Shown here: piece by piece, positions 7,987 to 15,829 of the stretch | Layout of the letters: every line of letters starts with the position of its first letter | Numbering within the stretch: position 1 is the stretch's first letter | Assembly: GCA_019192445.1 (NCBI GenBank) | Contig: JAHCMK010000002.1 | Span: 310,001-374,000 of the forward strand | Length of the DNA stretch: 64,000 nt | Direction of reading: 5' to 3' | DNA from: Oceanococcus sp. HetDA_MAG_MS8 | GTDB taxonomy: Bacteria > Pseudomonadota > Gammaproteobacteria > Nevskiales > Oceanococcaceae | Translations under genes and position numbers: made by a program | Notes under the pieces: generated by a model | Databases searched by the model: none | The model's input: only the letters and a program-made list of their open reading frames with translations | What the model was told of the DNA's origin: nothing

Positions 7987-8292
7987 TCATTCTTGAATCC
8001 GCCGATGGACGAAATCGCACCAGGCTGGCGTCCTACGCTGTGGAACCTGGGACTGGCCGCGAACGCCCAGGCGAAATTCCACCACCGATTGCCACTCCTC
8101 GCTGCCAAGATCGGGGCCATGCCCGGCACCGTCGCCGGTAGGAAGTTGATGTTCTACCCACTGATTCCAGGCTGGGGTGCAGGGCTCAGGCGGCGCGGCC
8201 AGCGCCGCGTCAGACTTATCACCCCAGCCTGAGGAACAGCCACTCACAGCGGCCAGCGTGGTGGCGAGCACGAGGGCGAGGGAAACCTTCAC
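7987..8292 (-). CDS. Small predicted lipoprotein
   Basis: 101-residue protein of unknown function. The N-terminus VKVSLALVLATTLAAVSGC carries a lipobox (V-S-G-C). The mature part is polar with three later cysteines or tryptophan-rich spots (EPCTPAWNQW, PAWCDFVHR). Start chosen at the GTG 8292 because it overlaps the upstream SRPBCC stop as GTGA, implying translational coupling; the longer open frame to 8460 lies inside that gene. I do not recognise a family. Confidence 0.65.
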   Translation of the reverse strand: MKVSLALVLATTLAAVSGCSSGWGDKSDAALAAPPEPCTPAWNQWVEHQLPTGDGAGHGPDLGSEEWQSVVEFRLGVRGQSQVPQRRTPAWCDFVHRRIQE

Positions 8293-8801
8293 GCCAATTG
8301 GCCGAATTTTTTGCGGAGCTGGCGGTGCCGCCAGGCAAATACTGCTTGATACACGGGCTTGAGTAGCCAGCCCAATATCGGCAGGCGGGAGCGGTAGTGC
8401 ACGGTGTCGGTCACGCGACAGCCTTGTGGCAGGCTTTGGATGCGGCGGGCATGGTGCCAATAGCGGTTATTCCAGGACCGCGAGCACTCCACAAAACCAC
8501 TGGCGGGGTCCACACCACGCAGCTGGAAGTGATGGCGATCGATGGGAATGAACCCGAAGAGCGTGATCCAGCTCGAAAACAAATATTGGTTGGTGGGCCA
8601 GGCGGTGATGCCCTGGCTAGCCCAGCTCGCCGGAGCCGACATTTGCACCCAGGGGCCGAGCTCGAAGTTCACCCCCGCAAAATTCAGCGTGGCCAAGACA
8701 TCTTCGGCCGGGATAGGAAGCTCGCTGCTGTGGCTAAAGCACTGCCCCTGCTCCGCAGGTGGGGTGAGGGCATCCAAAGGGCTTTGTACGGATTCACTCA
8801 T
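8289..8801 (-). CDS. SRPBCC-fold ligand-binding-like protein
   Basis: 170-residue protein resembling the SRPBCC (START/Bet v 1) family of hydrophobic-ligand binders. After a short leader the chain has HSSELPIPAEDVLATL (first strand), FIPIDRHHFQLRGVDP, ECSRSWNNRYWHHARRI and VTDTVHYRSRLPILGW, then a basic C-terminal helix (WRHRQLRKKFGQL). The ATG at 8801 overlaps the upstream open frame's stop (ATGA), and its own stop overlaps the lipoprotein GTG, so three frames form a tight coupled unit. The ligand is unknown. Confidence 0.65.
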   Translation of the reverse strand: MSESVQSPLDALTPPAEQGQCFSHSSELPIPAEDVLATLNFAGVNFELGPWVQMSAPASWASQGITAWPTNQYLFSSWITLFGFIPIDRHHFQLRGVDPASGFVECSRSWNNRYWHHARRIQSLPQGCRVTDTVHYRSRLPILGWLLKPVYQAVFAWRHRQLRKKFGQLA

Positions 8802-9017
8802 GATGGTGCTGACTCGGTGCAATGTGGAAATGCCTCAAACAACTCTTGCAGTCGAGCATGAGCTGCTGCCTGATCCAGACCCTGCAAGCTCGCCGACTGA
8901 CCTTCAGGCACACCATGCAAGGCGTCATGTTCCAGCCACCAGCTTTGCAGCGGGCCGATCTGCCAGCGGTCATGAATGCGCGAAAGCATGAGACCCCGGC
9001 TGAACTCGGGTTGATCT
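8798..9017 (-). pseudogene. Gene fragment truncated at its 5' end by element B
   Basis: An open frame on the minus strand ends at 8798 in a four-base overlap with the SRPBCC start, a sign that it is or was a real gene. The coding-like part (PEFSRGLMLSRIHDRW, then GPLQSWWLEHDALHG) runs up to 9017 and then enters palindromic element B, from which the next 47 or so residues are simply read-through of the repeat. An internal ATG at 8989 could still initiate a 63-residue product. The family is not recognised. The element most likely removed the original 5' end. Confidence 0.55.
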
Positions 9018-9158
9018 GCAGGCGCTGAAGAAAGCCGCGAGCGAAGCAAGCTGGCCCGCCGCCGGAGCGCAGGACCCGCAGCATATGGGCGATATGTGAG
9101 GAGTGCGAGCACCGCCGACGAGTCAGATTGCGAGCACAGCGATTTATTCAGCGCCTGC
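9018..9158. repeat. Palindromic non-coding element B (141 bp)
   Basis: Bounded by perfect 12-bp terminal inverted repeats GCAGGCGCTGAA (9018-9029) and TTCAGCGCCTGC (9147-9158). It shares a long left arm with element A and a central core (CGCCGCCGGAGCGCAG ... GATATGTGAG) with element C. It has no open frame of its own. Its left end truncates the gene at 8798-9017, and its right end supplies the stop codon of the gene at 9144. The layout fits a MITE or REP-like non-autonomous element. Confidence 0.85.
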
Positions 9159-9512
9159 ATGGGCGACAACCCAGATCTGCTCGGTACAGCCCGCCCCGTC
9201 TTCGCAAGGGCAACCCAGAGTCACGCCACCAATGTTCACGGTCGCTCCCGGAACCAGGCCAAGCACGGCGGCCTGAATCTGGCGCACTTCGGCGTCGCTG
9301 ATGTTCTCAGCACGCAGCGGCCACTCCAGGCGCTGGGGCCGGGTGTTCCATACCCTTGTGCGAACCTTCCAGAAGGGCTCCTTTGCCCCCGCAGCTTCCG
9401 CCTGAAGCGCAACGGGACGCGCAGGCTCACTGGCTCTGGATGCCGCGATGCCTGCAAGCAACAACAGCACAGTCAGGCCCAGACGCAAGGGCGCCGACGC
9501 ATTCAAGGCCAT
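9144..9512 (-). CDS. Secreted hypothetical protein ending inside element B
   Basis: About 122 residues with a signal peptide (ALNASAPLRLGLTVLLLLAG, cleavage near ASRASEP). The mature domain has a paired Cys motif (LGCPCEDGAGC) and a sequence (NISDAEVRQIQAAV, VPGATVNIGGV) that does not match a family I know. Start is ATG 9512 or GTG 9521; GAGAGG sits six bases before the GTG. The last residues and stop codon (HAGAE-stop) are made from the terminal inverted repeat of element B, so the native C-terminus may be altered. Confidence 0.6.
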   Translation of the reverse strand: MALNASAPLRLGLTVLLLLAGIAASRASEPARPVALQAEAAGAKEPFWKVRTRVWNTRPQRLEWPLRAENISDAEVRQIQAAVLGLVPGATVNIGGVTLGCPCEDGAGCTEQIWVVAHAGAE

Positions 9513-9553
9513 GATGATCACGCAGTCCCTCTCCCAGCCATCCAATCAGAACA

Positions 9554-9925
9554 TCAGCCTGAAGCGGGCTGTGGACAGGCACTGTCCTGATAGTTTTCCA
9601 GATCGCTCACCGGCCCAAAGCCCAGCGACTCGGCATCGGCCTGATTGGCCGCATTGATGGTGTACACGTTGATGTCTCCCGTGGGGCAACCACAGGCCGC
9701 GCAGTAAAAGCCGCCGTCATTGCCCTTTTGCCCGCAGATCACATCAATACCAGCCTCCACCAACTCCATCTGCATCTCTTCCACCGAGGTACCGTTGTTT
9801 TGGCACTGGCTGCTGCCATCGCTCTTGAACACTTTGATGGTGCTGGCTCCGGAATCAGAGCCGCCGCAGGCCACGAGGCCCAGCCCCAGACCACACACCA
9901 TCATCAGCAGGATGCGGATACGCAT
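9554..9925 (-). CDS. Small Cys-rich lipoprotein
   Basis: 123-residue predicted lipoprotein with the signal MRIRILLMMVCGLGLGLVAC (lipobox L-V-A-C) and a Gly/Ser linker after the lipidated Cys. The mature part has six further Cys in short spacings (SSQCQNN, DVICGQKG, FYCAACGCPTG, DSACPQ), suggesting a disulfide-stabilised periplasmic domain. No family recognised. It belongs to the run of minus-strand envelope genes of this accessory stretch. Confidence 0.7.
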   Translation of the reverse strand: MRIRILLMMVCGLGLGLVACGGSDSGASTIKVFKSDGSSQCQNNGTSVEEMQMELVEAGIDVICGQKGNDGGFYCAACGCPTGDINVYTINAANQADAESLGFGPVSDLENYQDSACPQPASG

Positions 9926-10055
9926 GACACCCCTCCGAGTTGTCGAATTCTCAGATTAACGGAGGGAACAACATCCGTGAAGCCGCAAGCCTTGTGGCCT
10001 GACCTCGCGAGACGCGCAGATCGGCAAACCAAGCAACGACGACTGCCCCGGTAGC

Positions 10056-10772
10056 CTAACCGCCGCAGCTCTTGAGCAATTCCTTGGCCAGCGCAATGGA
10101 GTCGGCCTTGTGCTCGGCATCGTCGTCGCTGCGCTTGAGATTGACGTTCAGCGAGTGCTTACCGACCAGCACAAGAAGTGCGCGACTCTTCGGCAGCCCG
10201 CCCCAGGCAGCCGCGTCGCCAAGGTCGTCTTCATTGACCGTCACATAATTGATCTTGCTGACCATCGACCGCGCGAAATCGCGCGCCATATCTTGGTGCT
10301 CGGCGGCAACACCCTCTGCCGCTTTGTCGCTTAAGTTATCGGCCGTTCTTGCCTGCTCTTCGGCGGAGCGCGGCCGGTAGGCTGCCGCAAAGCGGGCTTT
10401 GGCTTTCTCAGCGTCCTCGGCAAATTCCTCGATACTCAGCGAGGCCTCGTCATCGATCGAATTCTCGAAGGTCATCGTACCCACCTGCATTTTCATGGTG
10501 CGGCTACCCGACCAGCTGTAGTCGCAACTTGTCGAGCGAGCAATCGTGAAGGTTTCTCCCGTGATCTCGCCCACATCGCCGATGACCGAACGCAAACGCT
10601 CTTCCGTCAGCAGCGTACAGGGATCAGCCATTGCGTCGGCTAAGCAGGTCGCGACCAGAGATTCTGCACTCGCAGAACCTCCAGAACATGCCGCGATGAT
10701 CGAGACCGCCAGGGCCGTGGTTGACGCGGCGTACAGGCGCCGATGGAACTGAGAATAAATGGCGGTGACCAT
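10056..10772 (-). CDS. Predicted lipoprotein with DUF3558-like region
   Basis: About 238 residues. The leader HRRLYAASTTALAVSIIAAC ends in a lipobox (I-A-A-C). The segment DPCTLLTEERLRSVIG resembles the start of DUF3558-type lipoprotein domains (a DPCxLLT motif), with a later Cys (STSCDYSWSG) and a C-terminal helix ending KELLKSCGG. GGAG nine bases before the ATG at 10772 supports this start; an earlier ATG at 10793 is possible. It follows the exported 286-residue protein by a few bases and is probably co-transcribed with it. Function unknown. Confidence 0.68.
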   Translation of the reverse strand: MVTAIYSQFHRRLYAASTTALAVSIIAACSGGSASAESLVATCLADAMADPCTLLTEERLRSVIGDVGEITGETFTIARSTSCDYSWSGSRTMKMQVGTMTFENSIDDEASLSIEEFAEDAEKAKARFAAAYRPRSAEEQARTADNLSDKAAEGVAAEHQDMARDFARSMVSKINYVTVNEDDLGDAAAWGGLPKSRALLVLVGKHSLNVNLKRSDDDAEHKADSIALAKELLKSCGG

Positions 10773-10797
10773 GGAGAAGCGCTCCGAAGACATGGGA

Positions 10798-11658
10798 TCA
10801 ATTTCCAAAAAGTTTGTCGAAGGCCTTGTTCAGCGCCTTGTCGACCGCGCTGTCCGTAGCTTCGTCCACTTCGGCCTCCGTGCGGTCTTCGATACGCCCC
10901 TGCTGGCGCTCCGCCTTCTTACCGAACAGCCCGCCGAGGCCCTTCAACCCCCTCCCCTCATCGCTGGCCGCAGCGCGATCGTCATCGCCGCTGAAGACGG
11001 AGTTGCTGCCGAATCCCGGCAGGCTAACGGGCTCAGAAGGCAGATTGAAGCGGTCCTGCGCGACCCGCTGGTCCGTCAACGCACTCACCCGAAACTCATC
11101 CCCCATGCGTAACATTCCGCGATTGCGCTTTTCGAACTCGTCCAGCATCACGTCTGCGCTGCGGGTGTCTTTGCCCGCGGCCTGCAAGAGAGTACGCGTC
11201 ATCAGACCCATGGCCTGCTGGAACTCACGCGCCCGAGCATCTTTGGACAAAACCACCTCGCTGGTTTGCGGCCTGCCATCGTCATCGAGATAGCGGATTT
11301 CCCAGACTTCCCCGCGGATTCCGGCGACGGTTTCGGAGCGACTGGTTTTGCGCAGATCCTCCACCTTGGCCACGCTGGGACCCGGGTCAGGGATTGCGCC
11401 ACCAAACATGCTCATCATGGCCGAGGCGTCCATCACGGTTTCTCCAGTAACGACAAACATGCGGCCGTCGCGGATAACCATGTATCCCTCGCCTTTGTCA
11501 TCGGTATCCATGCGCAGTTTGTCGCCGGAATATTCGATATCGGTGACATCCTTGCCGTTCATGATGGAAGCCGTGCCAGCGAAGGCTGTACCGACTAGCG
11601 AAGTGGCGAGTAGAGCCACCACGAAGGCACTACTGAAAGCGTTGTGGAGCGTGTTCAT
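10798..11658 (-). CDS. Exported hypothetical protein (DUF4412-like region possible)
   Basis: 286-residue protein with a clear signal peptide (FSSAFVVALLATSLVGTAFA, cleavage AFA-GT). The mature N-terminal half (DIEYSGDKLRMDTDDKGEGY, VIRDGRMFVVTGE) reads like a DUF4412/LolA-type beta-sheet domain that could hold a hydrophobic ligand. The C-terminal 90 residues are charged and low-complexity, with Gly-rich and coiled segments. It is first in a two-gene unit with the 10056 lipoprotein and is transcribed divergently from the LuxR/hydrolase regulator, which makes it the obvious candidate target. Confidence 0.68.
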   Translation of the reverse strand: MNTLHNAFSSAFVVALLATSLVGTAFAGTASIMNGKDVTDIEYSGDKLRMDTDDKGEGYMVIRDGRMFVVTGETVMDASAMMSMFGGAIPDPGPSVAKVEDLRKTSRSETVAGIRGEVWEIRYLDDDGRPQTSEVVLSKDARAREFQQAMGLMTRTLLQAAGKDTRSADVMLDEFEKRNRGMLRMGDEFRVSALTDQRVAQDRFNLPSEPVSLPGFGSNSVFSGDDDRAAASDEGRGLKGLGGLFGKKAERQQGRIEDRTEAEVDEATDSAVDKALNKAFDKLFGN

Positions 11659-11781
11659 CGCGAGTGTCCCTTAGCAAACTACCAGGCCGATGACTATGCG
11701 CGTCGTGCTCGGGATCACCAATACCCCACATGGTGTATTCCTTTCGTAAACTGGCGGAGGTCTAGATCATCCTGAAGTCCG

Positions 11782-13092
11782 ATGGGGAATGGTGATACGC
11801 ATCCTTTGATTGCTTTGTGTTACGCCAGTGGATCCGACTCACGGCGCTTCCCAGAGCTGATGCAGGCCATCTACGAGGCGGCTCAGTGCTCGCCGCGAGC
11901 GGCTGGCGGACTTCTGGACTCGCTGGAACCGCACCTGCAGCAGGCGGCAACCATTTCCGCGCAGATGCCGAACGGCTGGAACGAAAGACTGGCGGCATCC
12001 CTCCAGGCCATCTTTGGCTTTAGCAAGACCGAACTGCAGATCATTGCCGCACTCCTCGAAGGGGCATCGCTAGCCGATATCGCTGTTCAACGACATCGCT
12101 CCTTGCATACCCTGCGCACCCAGCTTAAGCGTCTGTTGGCGCGGACTCCCTGTCGCACGCAAGCCGAACTCATCCTCCTGGTTCGCGGCTTGGCGTTGGT
12201 GTCCGCGCAGGAGCATGCGGGGACGGCTGTCGCGGGAGAGGTCATCCGTACGGAACTCGCTGACGGCAGTCATATCTGTCACTTTGAGTACGGGGCGACC
12301 GACGGATATCCGGTTCTGCTCCTGCACACCGCTCTGCTCGGCCCCGAACTGCCGCCCACCGTCACTGCAGCTGCTAAGAAATTCGGTCTGCGGATCTTGG
12401 CCCTTGCTCGTCCAGGTTACGCCGGTAGCAGTGCGCCGCCGCCAGCGGACCATGACTTGTCGATGGTCTCGCGCCGCATCGCCGACTGGCTAGAGCGACG
12501 CGGCTTGGGTCCGCTGCCAGTTCTTGGCAACGTCGTCGGTGCAATTTACGCGCACGCGCTCGCACGCGAGTGCCCGGATCTGCTCACTCGGGTTTTCACC
12601 TGCGCCGGCCCGGTTCCCTTGACGCCAGCGAATTATGAGGCGTTGCCGATCAGTCGCCGTGTTTGGGCACAACTGGTCCGTCGGCAGCCTGGCTTACTGT
12701 TGCCATTTGCGCGTCTCGGCGTGGGCTATGTCCGCTCAGGACACGCAAGACGTTCCTTACAAACCGCGTACCGTGCGCAAGCGGCGGATGCTGCGGCTCT
12801 GGAAGACAACAGTTTGGTCGAAGGTCTGTGCCCCGCAGTATCCAGTGCGGCGGCAGCCGGTGCGGAACGGTTTGTCGAAGCGGTCACTCTGCAGTGCCGC
12901 GACTGGCAATCGCTTAGTCGGCATGCCGTACCCGTCACCGCGATTCATGGTGCGGCTGACGACATCGTGGATATCAGCGACGTGCGCGGGTTCTACCCCG
13001 ACAAGCCGGTAGTCGCAGTCCCCAATGCGGGCCAGCTATTGCTCTACGCTCGCCCGGAGGCGGTCTTTGCTGAGATTTCTCAAGAAGGATAA
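11782..13092 (+). CDS. LuxR-type HTH regulator fused to a catalytically degenerate alpha/beta-hydrolase
   Basis: 436-residue two-domain protein. Residues about 70-130 hold a LuxR/GerE-like helix-turn-helix (FGFSKTELQIIAALLEGASL, ADIAVQRHRSLHTLRTQLKR). Residues about 150-430 follow the alpha/beta-hydrolase fold: VLLLHTALLG, ILALARPGYAGSS, the nucleophile elbow VLGNVVGAIYAH, the acid-turn HGAADDIVD, and the last-strand motif VPNAGQLLLY. The elbow reads G-N-V-V-G instead of G-x-S-x-G, and the His position (normally GH) is Gln. Only the Asp remains, so hydrolysis is not expected. A ligand-sensing regulator is the best reading. Divergent from 10798-11658 with a 123-base gap. Confidence 0.85.
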   Translation: MGNGDTHPLIALCYASGSDSRRFPELMQAIYEAAQCSPRAAGGLLDSLEPHLQQAATISAQMPNGWNERLAASLQAIFGFSKTELQIIAALLEGASLADIAVQRHRSLHTLRTQLKRLLARTPCRTQAELILLVRGLALVSAQEHAGTAVAGEVIRTELADGSHICHFEYGATDGYPVLLLHTALLGPELPPTVTAAAKKFGLRILALARPGYAGSSAPPPADHDLSMVSRRIADWLERRGLGPLPVLGNVVGAIYAHALARECPDLLTRVFTCAGPVPLTPANYEALPISRRVWAQLVRRQPGLLLPFARLGVGYVRSGHARRSLQTAYRAQAADAAALEDNSLVEGLCPAVSSAAAAGAERFVEAVTLQCRDWQSLSRHAVPVTAIHGAADDIVDISDVRGFYPDKPVVAVPNAGQLLLYARPEAVFAEISQEG

Positions 13093-13299
13093 GGGGTTGT
13101 CAGCCAGTAACCCTGCACCCTACTGGAACGAGCACAACGAACCAAGTGCCCCACAAGTGCATGGCGCTCTGGAGAGTTCTTTGGACGAAATGGCATTACG
13201 CTCCCTTTGATTCTGCGCCGCCGAAATTGATGCTGCGTCCCCGTTTTCCCTTATGAGCAAGGCAGCTCAAGCCATACATCATACCCGTCCAGAACAGAA

Positions 13300-14159
13300 T
13301 TAATGCCGCCTAAACCGGCGCGGGAGTTTTGGGTCTTGTGCAGCCTGAGGAGGGTGACGGCGTTCGATATTGGAGTTGTGATCGCCTTGCAGCCAGTGAA
13401 AAGCGTAGCCATACACACCGCGGAAGTTATTCGGCCATCGAGGGTGGTGGCCACTGGGCATTGCGTAGAGTCGAACATCAGCGCCATGCCGGGACAAGGT
13501 CTGAGCCGCTGTTTGTGCGTAGTGGAAGGGGGTAATGTCATCCGACACACCCTGCACGAGAAAAAAACGCTTTGCGGCTGCGCCGCGCATAGGTGGCAGC
13601 TGGTGCTCACGAAAAACTGAACCCGTTAGCAATGCGCCCGAGACATCGGAGTTCGTCAGCGCAGCCGTCATCACAGCCCCGCCACTAGATGATGCCCCCA
13701 TCAAAATAATCCGCTGCGGATCGATGCGCACACGGCCTCTCACATCGTCTATCACCGCAGTAATAAACTCAGACGTGGTGAACTCCACCTGCACATCCAT
13801 GATCTTTTCGGTGGGCCAGACGATTCTTTGCTCTGGCGACCACTTAACACTCAAAAGTTGAGCCATCACGAAGTCCACAGGCATCGCATTCAGGTAGATA
13901 GCCCCGTAATTAGTCCTTTGTGAAGCCCCACCCGGCCCTCCAGGGAGCACAACAACCAGGGCGTACCGGCCGCCGGCACCCCGAAGTCCGTACGTGGCGG
14001 AAAGTAGAAGTAGCGTTGCTTGGGGTTTTCCAGCGTGACAGCCATCGACCACTCGTCATCTATAAAGGCGGCATCGTCCCATGTGGCGGGCTGGGCTATG
14101 ACGTCCAAGGATGTCAGTGCAAGGCATAGCAGCACAGCCTTGAGGGATCGTTTGGACAC
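13300..14159 (-). pseudogene. Frameshifted alpha/beta-hydrolase (esterase/depolymerase-like)
   Basis: Two overlapping minus-strand frames form one protein. The first (from GTG 14159, with GGGAGG eight bases upstream) has a signal peptide (SLKAVLLCLALTSLDVIAQP) and the strand YFYFPPRTDFGVPAAG. The second frame continues RYALVVVLPGGPGG, then the nucleophile elbow LMGASSSGGAVMT, DDITPFHYAQT and SGHHPRW. The junction is a single-base change near 13968, where GCGGCCGG is read. All catalytic elements (G-x-S-x-G, Asp, His) are intact in the second part, so a sequencing error is possible. Otherwise it is a recent pseudogene. Confidence 0.75.
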
Positions 14160-14204
14160 AGTTCTACCCTCCCGGTAATGACACATGTTCAGGCGTGATT
14201 GAGC

Positions 14205-14972
14205 CTAAGGTGCATTGCGAATGTGACGACTTAGATGGTACGCACACAGACTGACCTGCTCCGAACTCAGCCTCGTCTTGCTGTTGGAAATGAAGGCTGG
14301 GAGCGCTTTGGGGTTCAGCACCCACACTTCGCTGGTCTTGGCTTCTGCGGTGGGCTGGATAAACCAGCCGGGGTACACAACAACAGGACGTACAGGGAAT
14401 CGATGCCCTGTACTGCTATGCAGCAGCTCTCTAAGCCAGGCACCACCTGCAGCAACCTGCGTGACGGCGTTGCGATCCATTTCTCGGTTGTTCTTGAGAA
14501 CGCGCCTTCCATCGAAGACGAGCTTCGCTTCGCCGCGGTCGGGTTTGGAGAGAGTCTTTGTTTCTACAACATACACCCCAGTCGGGTGAATCACGACGTG
14601 GTCCAGATTGAAACCTTCACCAATGACGTCGTGGAACACCTTGGCGCCCGATTCACGCAGCGACTCCAGAAACTGGCCAATGGCCTTCTCACCATCCCGC
14701 CCCAGCCTCAGGTTCTTCACCTTTGCCAAAGCCCTTCGCACCTTCCACGCAGTATAGGCAGAGAACAGCAAGGCGCAGATCGTGTAAAGCCAAGGCGAAG
14801 GTGGAGACTCCCAATACCACTTCCACCACTCAGTGGTTGCCATCACAATCAGCACGACCGACGCGAATACATTCGCTACAACATCGTCGTACACAACTTT
14901 CTGGAGCTGCTTGTCGAGCGACTCTCCAGGATTATTCAGTGGCTTTGCCTTAATTGGCGATTTCAAGGCCAA
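14205..14972 (-). CDS. NERD domain protein, membrane-anchored
   Basis: 255 residues. Two hydrophobic segments near residues 32-50 and 60-80 (VFASVVLIVMATTEWW, PWLYTICALLFSAYTAW) are followed by a nuclease-related (NERD) domain at about 90-215. It shows LGRDGEKAIGQFLESL, VFHDVIGEGFNLDHVVIHP, GVYVVETKT and PVRPVVVYPGW. The D-x(n)-ExK triad (NLDHVV ... VETKT) that marks this PD-(D/E)XK-like fold is present, so nuclease activity is plausible but unproven. Starts at a TTG; no ATG lies nearby. Partners often include helicases, but none is adjacent here. Confidence 0.8.
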   Translation of the reverse strand: MALKSPIKAKPLNNPGESLDKQLQKVVYDDVVANVFASVVLIVMATTEWWKWYWESPPSPWLYTICALLFSAYTAWKVRRALAKVKNLRLGRDGEKAIGQFLESLRESGAKVFHDVIGEGFNLDHVVIHPTGVYVVETKTLSKPDRGEAKLVFDGRRVLKNNREMDRNAVTQVAAGGAWLRELLHSSTGHRFPVRPVVVYPGWFIQPTAEAKTSEVWVLNPKALPAFISNSKTRLSSEQVSLCAYHLSRHIRNAP

Positions 14973-15087
14973 CCCCCAGAACCGCCAATGCAGAACTGCT
15001 TCCGTACGGGGGATCCACTCACTAAACGCACAGCCAGCCCTTTGTACTCATACCCCAGCCTGCACCTTCGCATAATGCCCATGGCCT

Positions 15088-15450
15088 TCAGTCATCTGTA
15101 CAAACAATGGGAGGAATTGTGCAGTCGTCAAAGGCAGCGCGCACGAATAACAAGTACCCACCTAATAGGAAGAGTGTTTTCCCAGGAGAGAAGCTCCTTA
15201 CCTGGAGCTTGCTCACCTCATCAGTCGGAAACTGCTGGTTACCAATTACGACGCTGTCCTCACTCACTTTTTTGAGGGTACCGCGTTGTGTCATTCCACT
15301 TTTGGTACGCAAATGCGCCTGCTTGCCAATCAGGCCCTGAACTTGGGCCCCAACAGCATTATCCATAGGCACCACATGCAGGCTTGTGCAGCCGAAAAAA
15401 CAACTACATAGCAGCACCACCATTACTCTGAGTGTTGAGCGTCGATACAT
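15088..15450 (-). CDS. Small predicted lipoprotein
   Basis: 120 residues with a leader MYRRSTLRVMVVLLCSCFFGC (lipobox F-F-G-C). The mature part (LIGKQAHLRTKSGMTQRGTL, KKVSEDSVVIGNQQFPTDEV) looks like a small SH3-like beta-barrel, and a hydrophobic stretch (TLFLLGGYLLFVRAAF) precedes the C-terminus. GGAGGGG six bases before the ATG supports the start. No family recognised. Confidence 0.68.
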   Translation of the reverse strand: MYRRSTLRVMVVLLCSCFFGCTSLHVVPMDNAVGAQVQGLIGKQAHLRTKSGMTQRGTLKKVSEDSVVIGNQQFPTDEVSKLQVRSFSPGKTLFLLGGYLLFVRAAFDDCTIPPIVCTDD

Positions 15451-15829
15451 TGTCCCCTCCAGATTACTTTGGCGTTACCGCACTCAAAGGCTTTTTATTC
15501 CAATCCAAGCCTGTTTGTCTATACGCGATTGAGCAACCGAGGAAATCTTTATCTAATGAACGTGAGAGTTAACTCCGGTTAAGCACGTGCATTTCAGTGC
15601 TCAGACCTAGAGAAAACAAGTCGCTAAAACCATGGAGTTAATTCGGGGATAAAGGCGAGTTCCGGGGAAGCAGAAGGGACTTGCTGCGCAATAGCCCCAT
15701 CTCATCAAACAGGGTTTAGCCTGCAGCTTCCGGTGTGCAAAATGGTGGCCAGCTACCGATAGCAGCAACAAAATGCCCCGCAAGTGCGGGGCGTTTTGAT
15801 GGGCTCATTGTCAGCTCACTGCAGCGTCG
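15451..15829. other. Intergenic region between a lipoprotein gene and the RND operon
   Basis: 379 bases with no convincing gene. It holds the promoter side of the lipoprotein at 15450 and, at the right end, a hairpin terminator (15775-15792). The middle is AT-richer than its surroundings. I see no further repeat or RNA structure. Confidence 0.6.
15775..15800 (-). terminator. Terminator of the RND efflux operon
   Basis: Stem GCCCCGC (15775-15781), loop AAGT, stem GCGGGGC (15786-15792), with T-rich sequence on both strands (ATTTTGTTG on the minus strand). It lies 38 bases downstream of the pump gene stop and may work in both directions. Confidence 0.7.

Noticed and set aside
14235-15275. 346-codon plus-strand frame across the NERD and lipoprotein genes
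   Set aside because: Runs antisense through two minus-strand genes with clear features; no domain recognised.
6259-15829. Possible integron cassette array (small genes, repeats, toxin-antitoxin)
   Set aside because: The repeats lack the attC core sites (RYYYAAC/GTTRRRY), there is no integrase, and repeats do not separate every gene.
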